Shown one piece after another: positions 25,673 to 33,642 of a stretch of DNA of 55,783 bases. Positions within the stretch are counted from its first letter, which is position 1. Every line of letters begins with the position of its first letter. Source of the stretch: JBFLYC01 sp040756735 (lineage in GTDB: Bacteria > Bacillota > DSM-16504 > Desulfitibacterales > Desulfitibacteraceae). The notes under the pieces were generated by a model, which had not been told where the DNA came from, did not search any database, and worked only from the letters and a program-made list of their open reading frames with translations. Both the position numbers and the translations under genes were made by a program. The stretch is from contig JBFLYC010000023.1 of NCBI GenBank assembly GCA_040756735.1, positions 1 to 55,783 on the forward strand. The letters are read 5' to 3'.

Positions 25673-25937
25673 GCACGCTGTTCCTCAACTGCTTGGCAAC
25701 CTTGAGAAAATCTTCGCCTGCTGCACCGTTTGCTATTTCTTCCTCAGCTTCAGCAAGTTTTGCATATAAGTTAATCAATGCCTGTTGCCGCTCATAAGTT
25801 TCAACACTCATCACCACCATATCCCCGACGCCGTTTTTAGTAATGAAAACCGGCTCTCTTGATTTATGGCAGAACTCTGAAATATCATTGGCGTTGTTTC
25901 TTAAATCAGAAATCGGTCTGATATTCGGCATATTCAA
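25659..25937 (-). CDS. Type II antitoxin, Phd/YefM family
   Basis: 92 residues: PISDLRNNANDISEFCHKSREPVFITKNGVGDMVVMSVETY is a clear Phd/YefM DNA-binding fold, followed by an acidic helical tail. It overlaps the toxin by 14 bp and has an AGGAGG ribosome site. With the toxin frameshifted, it may persist as an orphan antitoxin. Confidence 0.85.
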   Translation of the reverse strand: MNMPNIRPISDLRNNANDISEFCHKSREPVFITKNGVGDMVVMSVETYERQQALINLYAKLAEAEEEIANGAAGEDFLKVAKQLRNSVHGQV

Positions 25938-26181
25938 ATCCTCCTATATCAATATTTATACTTACATTATATCAGAATATTGAGAGGAAGGTCACGGACA
26001 AAAAGTAAATCTCAGATAAGCTGTTGTTGGAATTGCAGACAGGGGAATATTGGTATATATTTCAGTAGGTTTTTTAGCCTAAACTTTGAAAATACAATTT
26101 GTAGGCAAGAAAGAAAGTGCATCTAAATGGGCACACATTACAAAGTATGCAAACCTGTAGATATAGGAGAGAGGGATCCAG
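25938..26181. other. Intergenic region
   Basis: Divergent promoter space between the antitoxin (leftward) and the regulator fragment (rightward). I found no sigma-54 -24/-12 signature and no clear terminator. Confidence 0.35.
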
Positions 26182-27027
26182 GTGTTGGTTTCAGAATTAA
26201 TGGAAAGTATACCAGAAGTATTAACAATTCAGGACATGGTTTACAAAGATGCCAACAAGTTCTCTTCAACAAACGAGGAAGAACTGCCCGTGGTAAATGC
26301 TCAACAGGCAATAATCGGGGTAGTTACTAAGAAAAGTCTTTTAAATGCAATTGGTACGCCTGATAATATTTGCTCAAGTATTGACACTATTCTGGAAAAA
26401 CCTCACTGTATAGTTCAAATGGATGAGGAAATTCATAAACTCACTTTACGTACAGAATGTAATGTATTATGGGTGGTTGATGAAAACGATATTCTTGTAG
26501 GATTGCTTAGGCAGCATAAAATAAATCAAGTGTTAGTTGAAGAGGAATTAAGTAATAAGTCTTTTAAGCAATTCAATACTATCGATCCAAAAGATGTAAC
26601 CCCATTAGAAAGCAGCAGTCTTTTCACATCTATATTAGAGTCTTCCTTTGATGGGATTTGGATAGCTAATGGCAAAGGAGATACATTATACGTTAATAAT
26701 TCATATGAGCGGATCACGGGCTTAAAAAGAGAAGATTTAATAGGTAAGAACATTCGCCAGCTGCTGGAGCAAAAGCTATTCAGCCAATCTACAGTCTTAT
26801 TGGCAATTGAGCAGAGGGCGCCAGTATCCATCATTCATAAATATGTTACAGGAAAAAGTACTTTGACAACTGGAAACCCTGTTTTTAATAAAAATGGGGA
26901 CATAGTCAGAGTGGTTTGTAATGTGCGTGATATTTCAGAATTAGTTAAATTACGTAATGAATTAGCAGAAACTGAGGTAACATTATTACTGTTGACATGG
27001 GTGGAACCAGCCTGGATATTTGCTTAA
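26182..27027 (+). pseudogene. CBS-PAS sensor part of a regulator, fused to HyuA DNA
   Basis: Residues 1-115 are two CBS-like repeats (ELMESIPEVLTIQDMVYKDANKFSSTNEEELPVVN, ending VLWVVDENDILVGLL). Residues about 150-265 are a PAS domain (FDGIWIANGKGDTLYVNNSYERITGLKREDLIGKN). This is the N-terminal half of a sigma-54 activator. The AAA+ domain is missing: at about 26980 the sequence becomes the interior of HyuA in a different frame, and the last 16 residues are junk. Intact sigma-54 activators occur at 32290 and 40700. Confidence 0.7.
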
Positions 27028-28202
27028 TAGAGAATAAAAAGCCGGGCTATACCACTGAGAGTCAGATTGGTGGTTATCCCATAAGATTACCAATGATAGA
27101 TATTCATACCATAGGTGCAGGAGGAGGAAGTATTGCTTGGATTGATGCCGGTAAAGCATTAAGAGTGGGACCAAAGAGTGCAGGAGCTGTTCCAGGCCCG
27201 GTATGTTACGGCAAGGGTGGAACAGAGCCTACGGTTACAGATGCAAATGTGGTACTAGGACGGATAAATCCTAATTACATTTTGGATGGCAGTTTTGCAA
27301 TTAATACTGAGGAAGCACGCAGAGTGATAGAAAGCAACATTGCCAAGCCTTTAGGATTAACAGTTGACGAAGCAGCTGCAGGTATTATTCGAGTCGTTAA
27401 TGCAAATATGGTAAGAGGAATTAGGGTGGTCTCTGTTGAGAAGGGCTATGACCCAAGAGAATTCTCCTTAGTAGCGTTTGGAGGAGCTGGCCCGGCCCAC
27501 GCTGTTGAGTTGGCTCGGGAGTTAAATATGAGGGAAGTTATTATTCCGATTAATCCTGGAATTACTTCCGCCCTGGGCATGCTTACTGCTGATGTGCGCC
27601 ATGATTATGTTCAGACATATGTCAAAGATACAAGTGTTATCAGCAGTGATGAGATCAATCATTTATTTAAAGAATTGGAAGTTCAAGCCGTGAGGCAGTT
27701 AACTGCAGAAGGTTTTTGTGAAACCGATATGTGTTGTCTAAGGTCATTAGATATGAGGTATTATAGGCAAGCATATGAACTATCTGTTGATTTGCCCGGA
27801 GGTAAAATAACTCAAGAGACTATAATAGGGGCTGAAAAGGCTTTTCATGAAAAACATGAAAGGTTGTATGGATATCGGCGCCAAAATGACATTGTCGAGC
27901 TAATAAATGTACGTGTTATAGCAATAGGAAAACTGCCTAAAATGGATTTTTCTAAGGCTGCTGTAAAAAAAGAGCAAGTTATTCCAAGGCCTTCAGCTTA
28001 CAGAAAAGTGTTCCTTGATGACAGGTCCCATACTACTCCAATATATCAACGTTCGGGATTATTATATGGAAACTCAATTACCGGCCCTGCAATTATAGAG
28101 CAATTGGATTCGACCACTCTTGTTTTTCCAGGGCAAGAAGCTGTAATAGATCAGTTTGGAAATATTCATATTCATCTGGAGGGTGGAGTGACTTATGAAT
28201 AA
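26985..28202 (+). pseudogene. HyuA (hydantoinase/oxoprolinase A), N-terminally truncated
   Basis: About 405 residues corresponding to the C-terminal 60% of HyuA, which is normally near 680. It starts inside the phosphate-binding motif DMGGTSLDICLI and continues with IGGYPIRLPMIDIHTIGAGGGSIAWIDAG, VGPKSAGAVPGPVCYGKGGTEPTVTDAN and FGGAGPAHAVELA. The first about 280 residues were lost in the deletion that joined it to the CBS-PAS fragment. HyuA with HyuB catalyses ATP-dependent ring opening of hydantoins, 5-oxoproline or similar lactams. It overlaps hyuB by 8 bp. Confidence 0.85.
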
Positions 28203-29925
28203 GAAAGTAGATGCAATAACCCTTGAAGTAATGCGTAACGCGCTTCAATCTATAGCGGAAGAAATGGGAGTTACACTAATTAGAACTGCACTATCTACTA
28301 ATATTAAAGACAGAAGAGACTGTTCTACTGCTGTTTATACTGCTGACGGGGATTTAGTAGCGCAGGCTGAACATATTCCCCTTCATTTAGGGTTGATGCC
28401 TGCAGTGATCAAGAAAGTTTTGAAAGTTTTCCCTAAAGATAAACTTGCCCCTGGGGATGCTATCATGATTAATGACCCATATATAAGCGGTTCGCACCTT
28501 CCCGACATATGTATATTTTCACCGGTGTTTTATGAAAACGAACTATTAGCAATTGTAGCAAACTTGGCCCACCACGTTGATATAGGCGGTATGGCTCCCG
28601 GTGGCATGCCGGTTAATGCAACTGAAATTTTTCAGGAAGGATTACGTATTCCACCCATTAAGATCCGAAAAGCCGGGAAGTTAGATGAAGATTTAATGTT
28701 TCTAATTACGAATAATGTTAGAACTTTTTACGAATGTCGAGGCGATATTGAAGCCCAGTTAGCGGCCAACAATGTAGGTGAAAGGAGAATTAAGGAATTA
28801 GCACAAAAACATGGAGTTAGTTTTATTAAAGAATATATACAGGAAATCATGAATTACTCTGAACGAAGGATGCGTTCTAAGATTAGGGAAATGAGGGAAG
28901 GTATTTATACTTTCAAAGATTACCTTGAAATTGGTGAAACCATTTACGATGTAGTTCCAATCTGTGTATCTTTGAAAGTAAAAGATGACCAGATTGAAGT
29001 GGATTTTACAGGAACAGGTTCTCAAATACCTGGCTCTCTGAATTGCACAAGAGCTGTAACCCTGGCATGTGTATATTATGCTATAAAAGCTATGGTAGAC
29101 CCTGACGTCCCTTCCAACGCGGGGGCATTTATGCCGGTTAATGTTATCACACCTGAAGGAACCATTGTTAATCCAAGATTTCCAGCTGCTGTCTCTAACG
29201 CTAATATTAACACCTCACAACGCATTGCTGATTGTATTTTAGGCGCTCTGGCCAAGGCTAAACCAGAACGGGCTATGGCTGCATGTTCTGGTACTATGAG
29301 TCTATTTACAATAGGAGGCATTGACCCACGAACGCAAAGGTACTACTCATATGTAGAGACATATGGTGGTGGAATGGGAGCAGTTAATAACATGGATGGG
29401 ATGGATGGGGTACACACTAATATGACCAATACCCGAAATACGCCCACAGAAGTTATAGAGATTGCTTATCCCTTACTTGTTGAAAAATATGGGCTTATCC
29501 CAGAATCTGAAGGGCCTGGGGAATTTAGGGGTGGTTTGGGGTTAACACGAGAAGTCGTCATTGTGGACCACCAAGCACATGTGACTTTAAGTACCGAAAG
29601 ATCTTACACTGAACCATGGGGGCTATTCGGGGGTAAACCAGGAAGACATTCTTTGTGCATGCTGGAAAACGACCCTGGTAATTCAGTAAAGCTGCCTGCA
29701 CGAATAACTACTACCATTACCGCTGGAACAAAGATTATTTATCAGACACCTGGGGCTGGCGGCTTGGGGTTACCTTTTAAAAGAGACCCCGAGAAAGTTT
29801 TGATGGATGTATTAAACGGATTTATCACCATTGATAGGGCGCTTAAGGAATATGGAGTCGTTATTAAACAAAGTGTTATGGAAATAGATTGGGAAGCAAC
29901 CAACAAACTTCGAGAGGGAAACTAA
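28195..29925 (+). CDS. Hydantoinase/oxoprolinase B subunit (HyuB)
   Basis: A 576-residue, full-length HyuB: ITLEVMRNALQSIAEEMG, DRRDCSTAVYTADGDLVAQAEHIPLHLG, MINDPYISGSHLPDICIFSPVFY, HHVDIGGMAPGGMP, then SNANINTSQRIADC and PGAGGLGLP near the end. It is the partner of HyuA in ATP-dependent amide-ring hydrolysis (N-methylhydantoin, 5-oxoproline, acetone-carboxylase-like relatives). Its own HyuA is truncated just upstream, so activity needs another HyuA. The next gene is an MttB homolog, so the substrate may be a methylated nitrogen heterocycle (inference). Confidence 0.92.
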   Translation: MNKKVDAITLEVMRNALQSIAEEMGVTLIRTALSTNIKDRRDCSTAVYTADGDLVAQAEHIPLHLGLMPAVIKKVLKVFPKDKLAPGDAIMINDPYISGSHLPDICIFSPVFYENELLAIVANLAHHVDIGGMAPGGMPVNATEIFQEGLRIPPIKIRKAGKLDEDLMFLITNNVRTFYECRGDIEAQLAANNVGERRIKELAQKHGVSFIKEYIQEIMNYSERRMRSKIREMREGIYTFKDYLEIGETIYDVVPICVSLKVKDDQIEVDFTGTGSQIPGSLNCTRAVTLACVYYAIKAMVDPDVPSNAGAFMPVNVITPEGTIVNPRFPAAVSNANINTSQRIADCILGALAKAKPERAMAACSGTMSLFTIGGIDPRTQRYYSYVETYGGGMGAVNNMDGMDGVHTNMTNTRNTPTEVIEIAYPLLVEKYGLIPESEGPGEFRGGLGLTREVVIVDHQAHVTLSTERSYTEPWGLFGGKPGRHSLCMLENDPGNSVKLPARITTTITAGTKIIYQTPGAGGLGLPFKRDPEKVLMDVLNGFITIDRALKEYGVVIKQSVMEIDWEATNKLREGN

Positions 29926-29957
29926 AATATTAGTGGGCACTCTAGGAGGCGGAAAAG

Positions 29958-31442
29958 TTGACAATTCAAGGAAGGGAGATTTCTTTCATGTATCCTGCAT
30001 TAAATGGTGGACACCTTAAATTGCTCAAGGAGAGTGAGGTTAATTCAATTCACAGAGCATCAGTAGAGCTTCTCGAGGAAGTTGGAATCAAGGTGAAAAG
30101 TCAACGGGCCCGAGAAATATTTATTAGTAATGGCGCTAAACTTGATGCAGAAGAAGTTATCAAGATACCTAAATTTATGCTGGAGGAAGCCATCAATACT
30201 TCCCCATCTAAATTAATTCTCTGTGGGCGTGAAGAAAAAAATGATCTTTATCTGGAGAAAAACCGCACCCACCTAGGTACTGGGGGTACGGTGCTGTATG
30301 CTCTTGACCTGGATACAGGCGAAAAAAGAAAAACCAATACCAGTGACGTGAGGGATATTGCTCGCATGGTAGACGCTTTAGAGAATGTTTCCTTTTATGT
30401 TATCAACACTTACCCAACAGATGTACCGGATGAAGCAGCAGATATTAACCGTTTCTACTGGGCAGTCTGCAATACTTCAAAACATGTTATGGGCGGCATG
30501 TATACTATCAACGGCCTTCGCAGCGCTATTAAAATGGCTGAACATATTGCAGGAAGTCCTCAAAAACTGAAAGAACGGCCTTTTATCTCCTTTATCACAT
30601 TGATGGTCAGCCCTCTGGTCATGGATTGGCTCTACACTGATTTCTTGATTGAAGTGGCTAGTAGGGGATTACCCCTGGCCATTCCATCTGAACCCCTGGC
30701 GGGGGCCACCGCCCCGGTTACTTTAGCCGGTACTATTGCTTTAAATAATGCAGAATCACTTGCAGGAATCACCTTGGCTCAGTTGGTAAACCCTGGCACG
30801 CCGGTTCTTTACGGTTCGACATCCAGCATTTTGGATATGAGATATGGTTATTATGTAGCTGGAGCCATAGAATCTGCCATGATCAATGCCGGCCTTGCCC
30901 AAATGGCTCAATTTTATCAGCTGCCGATGTACGGCACTGCAGGTATGTCCGATGCTAAGATAAATGATTCGCAGGCCGGATATGAAAGCGCCCTTACTGC
31001 TATGACTGTCGCTTTATCCGGATGCAATTACATCCATGATGCAGTGGGACTTCTGGAGATGTGCCAGGTCTTTTCTTATGAAAAAATGGTAATAGATAAT
31101 GAGATTTTAGGTAATATTTTTAGAGTTATGCAGGGGGTCGAAGTAAATAATGATACTTTAGCTGTAGAAAGACTGAAGGAAATAGGACCTGGCGGGCATT
31201 TCCTTGCAGATCCTCACACAGTAAAATATGTACGCAATGAATTCTTCTTTCCAAAAGTAGCCGACAGGAGAACCCGGATAGCTTGGGAAGCAGACGGTTC
31301 TCCAGATACAGTCACTAGGGCTCACAAAATGGCAAGGCAGATTTTAGCTGAACATAAACCGGTTCAAGTAGATCTTGGGTTGAGAAATCATATAAGAAAA
31401 ATGTTCCCGGAAATTAAGGGTGAAGAAGTAATCAATTATTAA
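29958..31442 (+). CDS. MttB-family (trimethylamine methyltransferase-like) protein
   Basis: 494 residues, TTG start behind AGGAGGCGG; ATG 29988 is an alternative. It matches the MttB superfamily throughout: VNSIHRASVELLEEVGIKV, THLGTGGTVLYALDLDTGE, then LAGATAPVTLAGTIALNNAE and QAGYESALTAMTVALSGCNYIHDAVGLLE. No in-frame amber codon interrupts it, so it is a non-pyrrolysine member. Characterised non-Pyl members (for example MtgB on glycine betaine, others on proline betaine or carnitine) transfer a methyl group to a corrinoid protein. No corrinoid protein or MtgA-type partner is in this window. Being behind hyuB suggests a related N-methylated substrate. Confidence 0.9.
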   Translation: MTIQGREISFMYPALNGGHLKLLKESEVNSIHRASVELLEEVGIKVKSQRAREIFISNGAKLDAEEVIKIPKFMLEEAINTSPSKLILCGREEKNDLYLEKNRTHLGTGGTVLYALDLDTGEKRKTNTSDVRDIARMVDALENVSFYVINTYPTDVPDEAADINRFYWAVCNTSKHVMGGMYTINGLRSAIKMAEHIAGSPQKLKERPFISFITLMVSPLVMDWLYTDFLIEVASRGLPLAIPSEPLAGATAPVTLAGTIALNNAESLAGITLAQLVNPGTPVLYGSTSSILDMRYGYYVAGAIESAMINAGLAQMAQFYQLPMYGTAGMSDAKINDSQAGYESALTAMTVALSGCNYIHDAVGLLEMCQVFSYEKMVIDNEILGNIFRVMQGVEVNNDTLAVERLKEIGPGGHFLADPHTVKYVRNEFFFPKVADRRTRIAWEADGSPDTVTRAHKMARQILAEHKPVQVDLGLRNHIRKMFPEIKGEEVINY

Positions 31443-31454
31443 TGAAATCATGTA

Positions 31455-31541
31455 GATCATCACACCTCCATAGTGATGATATGAATAAGAGGAGTCTCTC
31501 ATTTTTCATGATGGGGGACTTCCTCCTTTCCAAATATTTAT
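31455..31541 (+). repeat. Structured intergenic repeat, copy 2
   Basis: ATCATCAC/GTGATGAT perfect hairpin with loop ACCTCCATA, then GAGGAGTC paired with GACTTCCTC through a bulge. It is homologous to 24800-24880. Located right after the MttB gene, it could act as a terminator-like or regulatory RNA element. Confidence 0.65.
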
Positions 31542-31628
31542 TTATAAGATTGAACCTATTTACTAACAGCAGCGGTAGTGGGTTAATTTAGCGGTGGCTT
31601 TTGTAAATTTTTTTAGGAGAGATTGATA

Positions 31629-31916
31629 ATGATTAATCAATGGCACAACGAAACAATTGGTATGAGAGTTGTTGAAGTTTTAAAACAGAATAATTTTGAT
31701 GCTATTTATTTTGCTGAGAAAGAAGAGGCTGTTGAATACGTTATGGGTTATATTGATAACGGCGCAACTGTTGGTATGGGAGGATCAGTCACGCTTAACG
31801 AGTTAAAAATTATGGAAAAAGCTCAAGCCAAAGGGGCAGTCGTTCTTAATCATGATGTTCCCGGCCTATCCCATGAGGAAAAGGTGGATATTCGCTTAAA
31901 TAGTGAACTATGCTAA
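31629..31916 (+). pseudogene. LUD-domain protein, C-terminally truncated
   Basis: 95 residues from ATG 31629 (TAGGAGAG upstream): VVEVLKQNNFDAIYFAEKEEAVEYV, then GATVGMGGSVTLNEL and VLNHDVPGLSHEEKVDIR. This is the first half of a LUD-domain (DUF162, LutC-like) protein. The nucleotide/substrate-site half is missing and the ORF ends soon after. Confidence 0.7.
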
Positions 31917-31983
31917 GTATAGAAAAAATGTGATGGTTTTAATTTGAAAAATTTATTAAAAAGTCATTGCCAAAAATGATGTA

Positions 31984-32115
31984 GTGAATTATACTCGCTG
32001 TTTGTCCTGTGGTGTGGCTTTTGGCAAGCATCGTACATGCTGGTCTTGTTTGCCGTGTGAAGTAGAATGCCCTGAAAAGGCCCTCCATGTAAATGTTCCC
32101 TACTTAATGCGCTAG
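31984..32115 (+). pseudogene. C-terminal remnant of a second GltD-like oxidoreductase
   Basis: 43 codons matching the end of the 22675-24282 protein (RCLSCGVAFGKHRTCWSC, then EVECPEKALHVNVPYLMR) with all cysteines kept. Its main body is gone. It is followed by a strong terminator. Confidence 0.75.
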
Positions 32116-32130
32116 ACATAACTATTATCA

Positions 32131-32169
32131 GCAAACAGCGAAGAGAAATCTCGCTGTTTGCTTTTTTTT
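32131..32169 (+). terminator. Strong Rho-independent terminator
   Basis: An 11-bp perfect stem GCAAACAGCGA/TCGCTGTTTGC, 9-nt loop and eight T. It separates the decayed region from the sigma-54-controlled region. Confidence 0.92.
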
Positions 32170-32244
32170 GATTATTAAAACGGCAAAATTCTAACCTGTT
32201 TCACGCATCGTTATGTGGTGGTAATATAAAATATAAAATATATA

Positions 32245-32253
32245 TGCTATAAT
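32245..32253 (+). promoter_or_regulatory. Extended -10 promoter of the first sigma-54 activator
   Basis: TGCTATAAT (TGnTATAAT) about 37 bp before the activator start. The -35 region is poor, as is common for extended -10 promoters. Confidence 0.5.
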
Positions 32254-32289
32254 TTAAGCGAATACTCGTAATCTTTAGTATAAAAAGGA

Positions 32290-33357
32290 TTGGAGGGGAA
32301 GCCAATCAGCAGTCATATTCCGCAGATTACTGTAAACGAAGAACCTGGAACCCAGAAAGCATTAGACGATTTGCATAGGTTTATTATGGAAGCCTCTGAT
32401 CCCTTTAGTGTAATACATGGTAACAGTCAAGCAATAAAAGAAGTTGTAAGTTATGCAAAACTTGTAGCCAAAAGAGATACTCCGGTTTTATTAAAAGGTG
32501 AAAGTGGAACTGGTAAGGAATTGTTTGCCAGGGCTATCCATAATTTCAGCCCTCGCCGGGCCGATCCCTTTATACCTGTTAACTGTGGGAATTTTCCTGA
32601 GGATTTGCTGGAAAGTGAATTATTTGGGTATGAAAGGGGGGCATTTACAGGAGCCAAACATAGTGGGAAATTGGGATTATTTGAAGTTGCTAATAAAGGC
32701 ACCATCTTTTTAGATGAAATTGCCGAGTTGTCCATTCAACTGCAAGCTAAACTCCTTAGAGTGCTTCAAGAAAACAGGATTAGGCGGGTTGGGGGAATTG
32801 AAGAAAAGGTAATTAATGTAAGGATTATTTCTGCAACTAATCAAGACATTGAGAAAATGGTCTTAGAGGGTAGTTTTAGAGAAGACTTATATTACAGAAT
32901 TAATGTTGTTCCGCTTCTTATTCCTCCGCTTAGGTGCAGGAGAGAGGATATCAGAATTTTAACAGATTATTTTTTGAGCAAGTACAGCATTAAGTTCAAC
33001 ATAGGTCCTCGAAAGCTGTCTAATGAGGCCTTTAAGAAGCTTTATAATTATGCCTGGCCAGGAAATGTTCGGGAATTACAAAATGTTATTGAACGGACAT
33101 TAATCATAGCACAATCGGAAGTAGTCAGGCCGGAAGATATAGAAATTAGGGATTTTTATGCAGGTTTTAGTGATTTCGGCAGGGATTTTACTGAAAAAAA
33201 TAATACTCTTAAAGAAATGTTGGAAAAGGTTGAATTGGAAATCATTGCAGAATCTTATAAAAGGCATGGCAGTTCAAGAAAAGTAGCAGAAGACTTAGGA
33301 GTTACCCATACCTCCATAAGTAAAAAATTAAAAAAAATTAAAAATAAGCAAGCCTAA
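32290..33357 (+). CDS. Sigma-54-dependent activator (lacks PAS domain)
   Basis: 355 residues. The AAA+ domain has Walker A GESGTGKE (about 70-77), the sigma-54-contact loop GAFTGA (117-122), Walker B GTIFLDEIAE and arginine-finger region FREDLYYRINVVPLLIPPLR. It ends in a Fis-type helix-turn-helix (SRKVAEDLGVTHTSISKKL). Unlike its relatives it has only about 40 residues before the AAA+ domain, so the sensor is missing or replaced; the TTG start is uncertain because the GGAGGGG lies just after it. It probably activates the sigma-54 promoter at 33468, downstream. Confidence 0.88.
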   Translation: MEGKPISSHIPQITVNEEPGTQKALDDLHRFIMEASDPFSVIHGNSQAIKEVVSYAKLVAKRDTPVLLKGESGTGKELFARAIHNFSPRRADPFIPVNCGNFPEDLLESELFGYERGAFTGAKHSGKLGLFEVANKGTIFLDEIAELSIQLQAKLLRVLQENRIRRVGGIEEKVINVRIISATNQDIEKMVLEGSFREDLYYRINVVPLLIPPLRCRREDIRILTDYFLSKYSIKFNIGPRKLSNEAFKKLYNYAWPGNVRELQNVIERTLIIAQSEVVRPEDIEIRDFYAGFSDFGRDFTEKNNTLKEMLEKVELEIIAESYKRHGSSRKVAEDLGVTHTSISKKLKKIKNKQA

Positions 33358-33372
33358 AATGGAAACATTAAT

Positions 33373-33392
33373 TTACATGTCAACTAATGTAA
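33373..33392. promoter_or_regulatory. Candidate activator-binding palindrome
   Basis: TTACAT, 8 bp, ATGTAA. It lies about 85 bp upstream of the -24 element, a normal distance for a sigma-54 enhancer site. Confidence 0.5.
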
Positions 33393-33467
33393 CCAGAAGA
33401 AGCATTGCTTATTTTTATTTTATAAATGTTTTTAGTTGCACCGTCGTATAATGCTTCCCAAAAAAAG

Positions 33468-33484
33468 TTGGCATCATATTTGCT
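33468..33484 (+). promoter_or_regulatory. Sigma-54 (-24/-12) promoter
   Basis: TTGGCATCATATTTGCT. The invariant GG (33470-33471) and GC (33482-33483) are separated by exactly 10 bp and embedded in TTGGCAT and TTGCT, close to the TGGCAC-N5-TTGC consensus. It precedes the amidohydrolase operon and follows a sigma-54 activator gene. Confidence 0.8.
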
Positions 33485-33642
33485 TTTAATTAGTTTTTGA
33501 AAGGTGATTAGCTCTGCAAATGGGAGGGCATGCGATGGAGCAGGATGCCATATGAAAAAGTTTGATGAAGACAATTGAGGCAAAAAATTTGCAGTTGTAG
33601 AGTGTTATCAAGAGATTCCCAGGGAAATTACAATATAGGCGG

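Larger units (their letters stand above)
33358..33642. other. Control region of the amidohydrolase-mch operon
   Basis: A 285-bp gap holding a palindrome (33373-33392), a sigma-54 promoter (33468-33484) and a leader of about 150 nt. No gene is seen. Confidence 0.6.

Noticed and set aside
29958..31442. Possible pyrrolysine-containing methyltransferase
   Set aside because: The frame has no internal TAG, so no pyrrolysine is encoded.
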